Part shown: positions 8,446 through 15,933 of the stretch, piece by piece
Position numbering within the stretch: position 1 is the stretch's first letter
How the letters are laid out: each line of letters opens with the position of its first letter
Source: Villigracilis sp900696595
GTDB taxonomy: Bacteria; Chloroflexota; Anaerolineae; Anaerolineales; Villigracilaceae
Assembly (NCBI GenBank): GCA_030263615.1
Contig: SZPH01000001.1
Location: forward strand, 1-64,000
Reading direction: 5' to 3'
DNA: 64,000 nucleotides
Made by a program: the position numbers and the translations under genes
Notes under the pieces: model-generated
The model's input: only the letters and a program-made list of their open reading frames with translations
Told to the model about the DNA's origin: nothing
Database searches by the model: none

Positions 8446-9681
8446 TCACCCCCTTTCCACTCTTGAAGGATGGGCAAGCAGGTCGTTCACTACAATGGCG
8501 GCGGCTCCGATCAAACTTGAATCGGGTCCGAACGCTGAGACTTTAATATCCGCCTGCCTGTTAATTTCGGGCATGGCGTGCGATGCTACCGTTTCCTTAA
8601 TGGCGGGCAACAGGTAGCGGCCTGCCACGCTGAGCGGCCCGCCCAGGATAACCTGCTCGGGGTTGAAGATATTGATCAGGCCTGCAATTCCCTGCCCCAT
8701 GGCCTGCCCCGCCTCCATGAACGAGGCAATTGCCTCCTGATCTCCAATATCGGCCGCCTGCCTGATCACGGACAGGGTCAACGAAGTATTTTTTTCTTCC
8801 ATGATCTGTGGAATGACGCTCGCATGTTTTGCCGCCAGCCGCGTTTGGACCCGTTGAATGACGGACTGCTGGTTGGCGTAAGTCTCCCAACACCCACGAT
8901 TGCCGCAATGACAGATTGTTTGCCGCGGTTCCGCCACGATCGGGGAATGACCGATCTCCCCGGCGTATCCATTCCGGCCTCGATACAATTTACCGTTCAA
9001 AAACAACCCTCCCCCAATGCCGACTCCGGCAAAGACAAATAGAAAATCCTGACACTGGCGCGCGGCGCCAAAAAGATGCTCGGCAATTGCGGCCGCGTTT
9101 GCGTCGTTCTCCACAAATACTTTAACCTTGACCTGTTCGGAAAAGATTTTGGCAAAAGGCACGTTATGCCAGTGCAGGTTGGGAGCAAAGACCAAAACGC
9201 CTTCGTTTATATCCACCGTGCCGGGGGTGGAAAGCCCCAGCCCCAAAATGCGGTGATTCTTTCGTTTTCCCGCCGTCATCGCCTCCTTCACAATCCGAAG
9301 CGTTTGGGCGATCATTTTTTCCTGCCCGTCTTCCTGGCGGGTGTCTTCCATCTTGCGCCAGACGATCTGCCCCATGGCATCCGTGATTGCCGCTGAAATG
9401 AAATCAACGCCCAGTTCTACGCCGATAATAATTCCCGCCTGCGGGTTGATCTCGATCAGCGTTGCAGGCCGTCCTGCTCCGCCGGTGTTACTCCCAATCT
9501 CATGCACAAGCCGCCGTTCGATCAGTTCATCCACCAGGCTCGAAACGGTGGATTTGTTCAGTCCCGTAATCCCCGCCAACTGCGCGCGCGAAACCGGGGA
9601 CTGATTGTGAATCAGCCTGAGAACCAGCGAGAGATTTGTCTCGCGAACAAACGCCTGGTCAGCCGTATTTTTCGGGTTCAT
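8446..9681 (-). CDS. ROK family transcriptional regulator
   Basis: 411 residues. An N-terminal winged helix-turn-helix (about 12-65; SPVSRAQLAGITGLNKSTVS) precedes a ROK sugar-kinase-like domain with the zinc motif CHCGNRGCWE and a glycine-rich segment GVGIGGGLFLNG. The NagC/XylR type binds DNA and senses a sugar or sugar phosphate. It lies 76 bp upstream of the sugar-binding-protein gene in the same direction, so it is the likely local regulator of the cluster. Its ATG sits in a 45-bp palindrome that overlaps its own promoter, which strongly suggests autoregulation. Whether it retains kinase activity is unknown. Confidence 0.92.
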   Translation of the reverse strand: MNPKNTADQAFVRETNLSLVLRLIHNQSPVSRAQLAGITGLNKSTVSSLVDELIERRLVHEIGSNTGGAGRPATLIEINPQAGIIIGVELGVDFISAAITDAMGQIVWRKMEDTRQEDGQEKMIAQTLRIVKEAMTAGKRKNHRILGLGLSTPGTVDINEGVLVFAPNLHWHNVPFAKIFSEQVKVKVFVENDANAAAIAEHLFGAARQCQDFLFVFAGVGIGGGLFLNGKLYRGRNGYAGEIGHSPIVAEPRQTICHCGNRGCWETYANQQSVIQRVQTRLAAKHASVIPQIMEEKNTSLTLSVIRQAADIGDQEAIASFMEAGQAMGQGIAGLINIFNPEQVILGGPLSVAGRYLLPAIKETVASHAMPEINRQADIKVSAFGPDSSLIGAAAIVVNDLLAHPSRVERG

Positions 9682-9724
9682 CGTTATAATTAGTATGTTG
9701 GGGCAACAAACTAATTATAACGAT
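9680..9724 (-). promoter_or_regulatory. 45-bp palindromic operator for the ROK regulator
   Basis: The arms 9680-9694 and 9710-9724 are perfect 15-base inverted repeats (ATCGTTATAATTAGT and its complement), and the 15-base centre is itself nearly palindromic (TGTTG GGG CAACA). The inner TTAGT-TGTT/AACA-ACTAA matches the style of known ROK operators (established for NagC/Mlc/XylR relatives). It covers the -10 box, transcription start and start codon. Confidence 0.75.
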
Positions 9725-9741
9725 TCGAGGGTATTTGTCAA
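9714..9741 (-). promoter_or_regulatory. Sigma-70-type promoter of the ROK gene
   Basis: On the minus strand TTGACA (9736-9741), a 16-nt spacer and TATAAT (9714-9719). The -10 box lies inside the palindromic operator, so binding there would block RNA polymerase. Confidence 0.75.
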
Positions 9742-9768
9742 CTTAAAATTCGACGGCGCCGCGACGTA

Positions 9769-9813
9769 AAAACAGGCCCAGGATTCCGCCTCGCTTGGAA
9801 TTTGGGCCTGTTT
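9769..9813 (-). terminator. Terminator downstream of eno
   Basis: AAACAGGCCCA and TGGGCCTGTTT form a long stem extended by GGAATT/AATTCC complementarity, followed on the minus strand by TTTTTAC. It lies 28 bp after the eno stop codon. Confidence 0.8.
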
Positions 9814-9840
9814 CAGTTTCTTCGGCTTTGATCTTCGCCG

Positions 9841-11139
9841 TTACCTGACTCTCAGCGCGTCCCACCCCGCGTATTTTGCCGTGTCGCCCAACTCCGCTTC
9901 GATGCGCAGGAGTTGATTGTATTTCGCCACGCGATCCGAGCGGGCGGGCGCGCCGGTCTTGATCTGACCGGCGTTCAAGGCCACTGCCAGGTCGGCGATG
10001 GTCGCGTCTTCCGTCTCGCCGGAGCGATGCGAAGAGATCGCCCGCCACCCGGCGCGATGGCATAAATCCACCGCTTCGATGGTTTCGGTCAGCGAACCGA
10101 TCTGGTTCACCTTCACCAGCAAAGCGTTCGCCGCATTTTCCTTGATCGCCTTGCGGACGCGCTCCGGGTTGGTCACCAGCAAATCGTCGCCGACGATCTG
10201 GCATTTATCGCCTATGGCCTTCACAAGCGCCTTCCATGAGTCCCAATCGTCCTGCGCCAGCCCGTCTTCGATGGACACGATGGGGTAGTCTTTGACCCAC
10301 TTCGCCCAGAACTCCACCATCTGTTCGCCGGTCAGTTCCCGGCCCTCTTTTCGCAGGTTATATTTTTTTGTCTTCTCATCGTACAGTTCCGAGGCGGCCG
10401 GGTCGAGCGCGATCGCAACCTGTTCGCCGCGCCCCGCTTTGAATCCCGCCTTCTCGATTGCTGCAAGGATCAACTCCAGCGCTTCGTTATTTGCCTTGAG
10501 CGCGGGCGCGTATCCGCCTTCGTCCCCGACAAGCGTGCCATAGCCTTTTTCCTTCAAGACCGATTTGAGCGCGTGGTAGATCTCCGCGCCCCAGCGCAAG
10601 CCTTCGGAAAAATTTGGCGCGCCAAACGGCATGACCATGAATTCCTGCATATCCGTGCTTTGCCAGCCGGTGTGCGCCCCGCCGTTCATAATGTTCATCA
10701 TCGGCACGGGCAGGACGTGCGCGTACACCCCGCCGAGATAGCGATAGAGCGGCATCCCGAACGAATTCGCCGCGGCTTTGGCGACCGCAAGGCTGACGCC
10801 CAGAATCGCATTCGCCCCAAGTTTGGATTTGTTGTGCGTCCCATCCATTGCCAGCATTTCGGCGTCAATGCCCTTCTGATCGGAGGCGTCCCAGCCGAAG
10901 AGCGCGTCCGCGATCACGCCGTTGACGTTTGCCACCGCATTCGCCACGCCCTTCCCCAAATAACGCTTCTTATCGCCGTCGCGCATTTCCAGCGCCTCAT
11001 GCTCGCCCGTGGACGCGCCGCTCGGGACAGCCGCCCGTCCCCACGACCCGTCCATGAGCAGAACTTCCACCTCCACAGTGGGGTTTCCGCGCGAGTCGAG
11101 AATTTCCAGCGCGGAGATGCTTTCGATTGTCGTATCCAT
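9841..11139 (-). CDS. eno: Enolase (phosphopyruvate hydratase)
   Basis: 432 residues, the usual length. It converts 2-phosphoglycerate to phosphoenolpyruvate in glycolysis in the cytosol. The N-terminal ALEILDSRGNPTVEVEV, the substrate-loop SGASTGEHEALE, the metal-site regions GDDLLVTNP and EDGLAQDDW, and the signature SHRSGETED near the C-terminus are all intact. A AGGAGATC ribosome site precedes the ATG at 11139. It appears to be transcribed alone, with its own terminator, and is divergent from the lipoprotein at 11213. Confidence 0.98.
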   Translation of the reverse strand: MDTTIESISALEILDSRGNPTVEVEVLLMDGSWGRAAVPSGASTGEHEALEMRDGDKKRYLGKGVANAVANVNGVIADALFGWDASDQKGIDAEMLAMDGTHNKSKLGANAILGVSLAVAKAAANSFGMPLYRYLGGVYAHVLPVPMMNIMNGGAHTGWQSTDMQEFMVMPFGAPNFSEGLRWGAEIYHALKSVLKEKGYGTLVGDEGGYAPALKANNEALELILAAIEKAGFKAGRGEQVAIALDPAASELYDEKTKKYNLRKEGRELTGEQMVEFWAKWVKDYPIVSIEDGLAQDDWDSWKALVKAIGDKCQIVGDDLLVTNPERVRKAIKENAANALLVKVNQIGSLTETIEAVDLCHRAGWRAISSHRSGETEDATIADLAVALNAGQIKTGAPARSDRVAKYNQLLRIEAELGDTAKYAGWDALRVR

Positions 11140-11158
11140 AATAATGATCTCCTGGGAT

Positions 11159-11188
11159 TTGTATCCTTATTTTCGGCTCAAGTATAAT
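11159..11188 (+). promoter_or_regulatory. Probable promoter of the NBR1-Ig-like lipoprotein
   Basis: TTGTAT (11159-11164), an 18-nt spacer and TATAAT (11183-11188), 24 bp before the start codon. Confidence 0.5.
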
Positions 11189-11212
11189 CGTATTCATCTT
11201 GAAAGGAAAAAA

Positions 11213-11911
11213 ATGACGACCTTCCGAAAATTTGCAGTAATTTATTTGATCGCCAGTCTGCTTTCCGCCTGCGGCGGGTCCCCGCCCGAGGAGACTCTCA
11301 GCGAGGAAGAGATCGTCCTGACCTTTTCCGTCGGGACGATGGTCGCTAATCTCTTCGAAACACAAACCGCTCTTGTTACGCCGACGCCTGCAAGCACGAA
11401 CACACCTCTGCCGACGAATACATTTCTCCCGACGCCGACCGCTTTCAATACCGCGCTTCCATTGGCAACATGGACTCCCGCTCCGATCTTCTACAGCCCC
11501 ACGCCCAATCTGGCGCTGATTCCTACTGTAACCGGCACCCCGCCGACGGCGACATCCAATGCGGGCGCGCTCGCTTTCGGATGCAACAACGCCGCTTTTG
11601 TCCGCGACGCCAACTATCCGCCGGGAACGACCGTTTCCGCCGGCGAAGGATTTGTCAAGACGTGGAAGGTTGAAAATAACGGTTCCTGCGAATGGGCGTA
11701 CAACTACACGCTTGCCGTCGTCAAGGACGACGATTTCGATTCGTCGTGGGGCAGGCTGGGAAGAAATGTCGCAGTGGGAACCTGGGCTGAGGTCTCGGTT
11801 ATCGTGAATGCGCCCAAACATGCGGGGACTTATACCGGTTACTGGCGCATGGCGGATGCGAGCGGCAACGCCTTCGGCGCCACGCTCGCCCTCACCATCG
11901 TGGTCCCTTGA
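11213..11911 (+). CDS. Lipoprotein with NBR1-Ig-like domain
   Basis: 232 residues from ATG 11213, chosen for the GAAAGGA site just upstream; longer readings run back into eno. The signal peptide ends in the lipobox LLSAC, followed by a Thr/Pro-rich linker (about 50-110; TPTPA, LPTNTFLPTPT) and a C-terminal domain from about 120 with FVKTWKVENNGSCEWAYNYT, which matches the bacterial NBR1-Ig-like (N-BRCA1 Ig-like) fold. It is expected to be anchored on the outer face of the membrane; ligand unknown. Genes of this type are frequent in Anaerolineae. Confidence 0.85.
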   Translation: MTTFRKFAVIYLIASLLSACGGSPPEETLSEEEIVLTFSVGTMVANLFETQTALVTPTPASTNTPLPTNTFLPTPTAFNTALPLATWTPAPIFYSPTPNLALIPTVTGTPPTATSNAGALAFGCNNAAFVRDANYPPGTTVSAGEGFVKTWKVENNGSCEWAYNYTLAVVKDDDFDSSWGRLGRNVAVGTWAEVSVIVNAPKHAGTYTGYWRMADASGNAFGATLALTIVVP

Positions 11912-11984
11912 GTCTGACAATCAGCCGCTATTTCCCATCCTTCACTTTCAACTTTCCCCTCTCTTTCTTCTTTCCTTACCCGAC

Positions 11985-12054
11985 CCTTCATCGTCATCAA
12001 ACAACCCTCCAATCACCAATCGCCAATTACCAATCACCAATCACCAATCACCTT
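11985..12054. repeat. Short tandem repeat tract overlapping the 3' end of pyrG
   Basis: Seven- to eight-base units of the type CAATCACC/CAATTACC are repeated at about 12005-12054. Read on the minus strand they encode the last residues (VIGDW) and the TGA stop of pyrG. The segment just before (11930-12000) is pyrimidine-rich and has no gene. Confidence 0.75.
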
Positions 12055-13656
12055 CCCTCTCTCCTTCGCCGCCTTCACCAACCCCACAAACAGCGGATGC
12101 GGCTTCATCGGACGCGATAAAAACTCCGGGTGAAACTGGCTCGCCACCATATAGGGATGATCCTGCAATTCGATAATCTCCACCAGTCGTCCATCTGGCG
12201 ATAACCCTGAAAATATCATGCCGCGTTTTTTGAACGCCTCGCGATAGGCGTTGTTGAACTCCCAGCGGTGGCGATGGCGCTCCTCCACGCTGGGGGCGTC
12301 ATAGGCGGCCGCCGCCTTCGTCCCCGGCTGAAGCAGGCACGGGTAGAGTCCGAGCCGCATCGTCCCTCCCATATCGCTGATCGAGCGCTGGTCCACCATC
12401 AGATCAATGACCGGGTGGGGCGTGCTGCGATCAAATTCCGACGAATTGGCATCCTCGTACCCGAGGACATTCCGCGCAAATTCAACGCACATCACCTGCA
12501 TTCCCAGACACAACCCAAGATAAGGGACTTTATTTTCCCGCGCATATTGCGCCGCCAATATTTTTCCTTCCACGCCGCGCGAACCAAACCCGCCCGGCAC
12601 GAGCACAGCGTCCGCCGCTTTGACGATATCCCAGCCTTTGTCCTTTTCGAGATCGGCGGAATGCACCCACTTGATGGAAATTTCGACATCGTTGGCAATG
12701 GCGGCATGTTTCAACGCCTCGCGCACCGACATATACGCGTCCTGCAATTCGACATATTTTCCGATCAACGCCACGTGGACGGTCGGCTTTTCCTTCTTGA
12801 CATTTTCCACCAATTTTTTCCACGGACGCATGTCCGATTTACGGCTGGCCTGCAACCCAAGTTTGGCGAGAATTAATTCGCCCGCGCCCAGTTCTTCCAG
12901 CAAAAGCGGTACTTCATACAAGACCTCGGCTGTTTTCATGGGGATGACGGCGTTCCTCTCCACATCGCAGAACAGCGCGATCTTGTCGCACAACCCCTGG
13001 TCAATATCCGCGTCGGCGCGCGCGATGATCACGTTGGGCGAAATGCCAATGGAGCGCAAGGCCGCCACCGAATGTTGAGTTGGCTTGGTTTTGATCTCGC
13101 CCGTTGCGCCAATGGTTGGAAGCCAGGTCACATGTACAAACAGACAATTCTCGCGCCCAACCTCGTTTCGTAATTGACGCAGCGCTTCCAAAAACGGCTG
13201 CGACTCAATATCGCCCACTGTGCCGCCCACTTCAAGGATGACAATCTCCGCGCCGGTTTCCTTTTCAACCAGCCCGATGCGCCGCTTGATCTCATTGGTA
13301 ATATGCGGAATGACCTGAATCGTCCCGCCCAGATAATCTCCGCGCCGTTCCTTTGCGATGGTTTCCGCGTATACCTGCCCCGTCGTGAAATTGCTGACCC
13401 GGCTCAGGCGAATGTCAATAAACCTTTCGTAGTGACCAAGATCAAGGTCTGTCTCTGCGCCGTCGTCCAGCACGTACACCTCCCCATGCTGGTACGGCGA
13501 CATTGTGCCGGGATCCACATTAATATATGGGTCAAGTTTTTGAACCGCAACCTTAAAGCCGCGCTCCTTCAACAACAATCCCATCGCCGCCGCCGTTACG
13601 CCCTTGCCAACCGACGACACCACGCCGCCGGTAAAAAATAAATATTTTGTAGTCAT
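12034..13656 (-). CDS. pyrG: CTP synthase
   Basis: 540 residues, full length. The N-terminal amidoligase domain begins TKYLFFTGGVVSSVGKG and carries the P-loop region; the C-terminal class I glutamine amidotransferase domain contains the nucleophile elbow GLCLGMQ and the catalytic His-Glu in SQFHPEF. It makes CTP from UTP, ATP and glutamine in the cytosol. A strong GAGGAGGT ribosome site precedes the ATG. The extreme C-terminus and stop codon are formed by an invading short tandem repeat, beyond the conserved domain, so function should be unaffected. Confidence 0.98.
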   Translation of the reverse strand: MTTKYLFFTGGVVSSVGKGVTAAAMGLLLKERGFKVAVQKLDPYINVDPGTMSPYQHGEVYVLDDGAETDLDLGHYERFIDIRLSRVSNFTTGQVYAETIAKERRGDYLGGTIQVIPHITNEIKRRIGLVEKETGAEIVILEVGGTVGDIESQPFLEALRQLRNEVGRENCLFVHVTWLPTIGATGEIKTKPTQHSVAALRSIGISPNVIIARADADIDQGLCDKIALFCDVERNAVIPMKTAEVLYEVPLLLEELGAGELILAKLGLQASRKSDMRPWKKLVENVKKEKPTVHVALIGKYVELQDAYMSVREALKHAAIANDVEISIKWVHSADLEKDKGWDIVKAADAVLVPGGFGSRGVEGKILAAQYARENKVPYLGLCLGMQVMCVEFARNVLGYEDANSSEFDRSTPHPVIDLMVDQRSISDMGGTMRLGLYPCLLQPGTKAAAAYDAPSVEERHRHRWEFNNAYREAFKKRGMIFSGLSPDGRLVEIIELQDHPYMVASQFHPEFLSRPMKPHPLFVGLVKAAKERGKVIGDW

Positions 13657-13669
13657 TTATACCTCCTCT

Positions 13670-13754
13670 GTCATTGTGAAGAGGGCGTTCCTCCCGGCGA
13701 AGCAATCTCATTTCAAATAAGGAGATTGCTTCGGGCTATCGCCCTCGCAATGAC
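13670..13754. repeat. Dispersed repeat with CGAAGCAATCT arms, copy 1
   Basis: Outer arms GTCATTG(T/C)GA and its complement CGCAATGAC flank inner arms CGAAGCAATCTC and GAGATTGCTTCG. Two related copies are at 30708-30804 and 35928-36002. The unit is a compact hairpin without coding capacity, just upstream of pyrG. Confidence 0.85.
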
Positions 13755-13766
13755 ATAAACAAAAGA

Positions 13767-13800
13767 GAATGGGGAGGGCGTTCTGCCCTCCCCATTCGGG
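13767..13800 (-). terminator. Terminator after roadblock gene
   Basis: A perfect 13-bp stem, GAATGGGGAGGGC with GCCCTCCCCATTC (13767-13779 and 13785-13797), followed on the minus strand by TCTTTTGTTT. Confidence 0.85.
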
Positions 13801-13836
13801 GTTCGTTTCATGTCGCTTGAAATATCTCTTTATGTT

Positions 13837-14211
13837 TCATCCGACCAGCTTGACCAAATCTTCGGCGGCGCGCCGCATTTCAAGGAAGACCATGCCCAGT
13901 TTTGCCTCCTGCCGCGCCATGGCTGTCAACACGGCTTCGTCGCCGATGGCGGTCAGCACAATCGAACCTTTGTCGCCTTTGATGTAAACCTGCTCCAGCC
14001 CGCCGCGTCCCAGTTCGCCGGAGATGCGCTCGCCCAGGCTCAACATGGCCGCCGACATGGCCGACACGCGATCTTCCTCCACACCCTGTTGCAGGGCGGA
14101 AGCCATAATCAACCCGTCCACCGACACAATGGCGGAGGCTTCAATATCGGGCGCGGCGGCTTGCATGGTGCGAAGCCGTTCAACCAGTTGTTCAGCGCGG
14201 GATAGTGCCAT
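13837..14211 (-). CDS. Roadblock/LC7 domain protein
   Basis: 124 residues, a single roadblock/LC7 domain (IEASAIVSVDGLIMASALQQGVEE start, typical of MglB-type regulators). In bacteria such proteins regulate or scaffold Ras-like GTPases (MglA) or act in sensing modules. No MglA-like GTPase is adjacent; the gene appears monocistronic with its own ribosome site (AGGAG) and terminator. A close paralogue lies at 35103-35474 in a signalling operon; the two share the central segment SAMSAAMLSLGERI and most of the sequence. Function unknown beyond the family. Confidence 0.88.
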   Translation of the reverse strand: MALSRAEQLVERLRTMQAAAPDIEASAIVSVDGLIMASALQQGVEEDRVSAMSAAMLSLGERISGELGRGGLEQVYIKGDKGSIVLTAIGDEAVLTAMARQEAKLGMVFLEMRRAAEDLVKLVG

Positions 14212-14318
14212 AAATTGTTCTCCTGAATAAATTTGAACGTTCAGAGTTTACCAGAAAAATCTTCATTCGAGAATTGCCCGCTCATTTCAATATCCTTTCC
14301 CGGCTTTTCCGCCAAAAT

Positions 14319-14347
14319 TTGACCGCCCCCTTTCTTCGTGCTAAACT
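14319..14347 (+). promoter_or_regulatory. Promoter for a nearly leaderless transcript
   Basis: TTGACC (14319-14324), 17-nt spacer, TAAACT (14342-14347). The ATG at 14359 lies 11 bp after the -10 box, so the mRNA would have almost no 5' leader, in agreement with the absence of a ribosome site. Confidence 0.55.
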
Positions 14348-14358
14348 TACCGATTGTC

Positions 14359-14961
14359 ATGTTTGCGTTTATTTTATCGTTCGCCCTGTTCCTTCAGGAT
14401 GCGTCCGTCGCCATCCTTGCCCCCCAGCCCGGCGAGACATTGCGCGGATTAATTCAGATTCAAGGCAGGATGGACTCCCCCGAATTTTCATCGGCGGAAC
14501 TGGCTTTTACCTTCGACGCTTCCGCCTCCGACCCCGCCGCGGGTTGGTTCGTCATCCAAACCTTTTCCCAGCCGACAGCGAATCCCATCATCGCCGAATG
14601 GGACACCACCGCCGTCACCGACGGAGACTACGCCCTGCGCCTGCGCCTTACGCTCAAAGACGGCTCGTTTCAAGACGCGCTTATCAACGACTTGAGAATC
14701 CGCAACGACGACCCGCTTCCCACCGCCACGCCGCCGCCTACCCTCCCCGACTTCAACTTTCAGCCCCCCGGCGGCCAGCCTGCCGAATCCGCCGAAGCGA
14801 CTCCAACCCTGCTTGTCACTCACCCCACCGGCACGCCCCTGCCGGTTAACCCTGCCTCGCTCCCTGCCGCGTCCATCTTCACAGTATTCTGGCAAAGCGC
14901 CAGCGTCGTTCTCATTCTGTTCGCCGTAATCTCCCTCCTTCTCCGCCTCCGCAAAAACTGA
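14359..14961 (+). CDS. Membrane-anchored extracellular protein with Ig-like fold
   Basis: 200 residues from ATG 14359; a GTG at 14338 is an alternative but sits inside the promoter. A signal peptide (FAFILSFALFLQ) leads an Ig-like beta domain (VAILAPQPGETLRGLIQIQG, about 16-110), then a Thr/Pro-rich linker and a C-terminal membrane helix (SVVLILFAVISLLLRL) with a KN tail. It is predicted to be exposed outside with its C-terminus inside. It precedes pth by 56 bp of pyrimidine-rich repeat. Function unknown. Confidence 0.75.
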   Translation: MFAFILSFALFLQDASVAILAPQPGETLRGLIQIQGRMDSPEFSSAELAFTFDASASDPAAGWFVIQTFSQPTANPIIAEWDTTAVTDGDYALRLRLTLKDGSFQDALINDLRIRNDDPLPTATPPPTLPDFNFQPPGGQPAESAEATPTLLVTHPTGTPLPVNPASLPAASIFTVFWQSASVVLILFAVISLLLRLRKN

Positions 14962-14965
14962 GAAT

Positions 14966-15016
14966 CACTTTCCACTTTCCTCTCTTTCATCCTTCATCCT
15001 TCCTCTTTCATCCTTC
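14966..15016. repeat. Pyrimidine-rich short tandem repeat before pth
   Basis: Repeated TTTCATCC/TTCATCCT units. They leave no recognisable ribosome site for pth. Confidence 0.6.
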
Positions 15017-15017
15017 C

Positions 15018-15596
15018 ATGACTCCCCCCTCCCCCCACCTTCTCATCGGTCTCGGCAACCCCGGGCGCGAATACAAAGACACCCGCCACAACATCGGCTT
15101 CATGCTCGTGGATCATCTCGCCGAACGCATCGGCGCGCGCGGACTGAAAGTTCAGTCCAAGGCCATCGTCACATCGGGACTGTACGAGGAAACCAAAATC
15201 ATCCTCGCCAAGCCGCAGACGTATATGAATCTCTCGGGTCAATCGGTCCAGGGATTGCTTCACTTCTACAAAATCCCGCTGGAGAATCTGATCGTCGCCC
15301 ATGACGACCTGGATATCCCCTTCGGCGCGATTCGCATCCGTCCCACCGGCGGCCCGGGCGGACAGCGCGGCATGGCGAACACCATCGAACTGCTCGGCAC
15401 GAAAGACTTTCCGCGCCTTCGCCTCGGCATAGGCCGCCCACCCGGGCGCATGGACCCGAAGGATTATGTCCTGCAAAACTTCTCAAAAGACGAAGCGAAG
15501 ATACTGCCCGAAATCCTCTCCCGCGCCGCCGACGCCGCCATTGAGTTTGTGATGAACGGTTTGAATTCGGCGATGAACAAGTTTAATGGGATGATG

Positions 15597-15611
<15 letters not shown>
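15018..15611 (+). CDS. pth: Peptidyl-tRNA hydrolase
   Basis: 197 residues. It frees tRNA from stalled peptidyl-tRNA. The family start LLIGLGNPGREYKDTRHNIG contains the catalytic His; NLIVAHDDLDIPFG holds the conserved Asp, and GGPGGQRGMANT matches the GHNGLKS-type region. Asn of YMNLSG is present. No ribosome site is seen; translation may couple to the upstream gene or initiate without one. The C-terminal residues MNGGW and the TGA stop are read from the start of the tandem repeat block at 15597-15812. Confidence 0.95.
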
Positions 15612-15812
<201 letters not shown>

Positions 15813-15825
15813 ATTGTGGAATACA

Positions 15826-15930
15826 CCTTGAACCTGCAACCTGCAACCCGTAACCCGTAACCCGTAACTTGCAACCCGTAACCCGTAACCTGTAACCTGC
15901 AACCTGCAACCTGTGCAACCTGCAACTCCC
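15826..15930. repeat. Second tract of 7-bp tandem repeats (AACCTGC/AACCCGT type)
   Basis: About 100 bp of heptamers alternating between AACCTGC, AACCCGT and AACCTGT. It directly abuts the mfd start codon and follows a different heptamer tract. The gap 15612-15933 contains only these repeats. Confidence 0.9.
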
Positions 15931-15933
15931 CCC

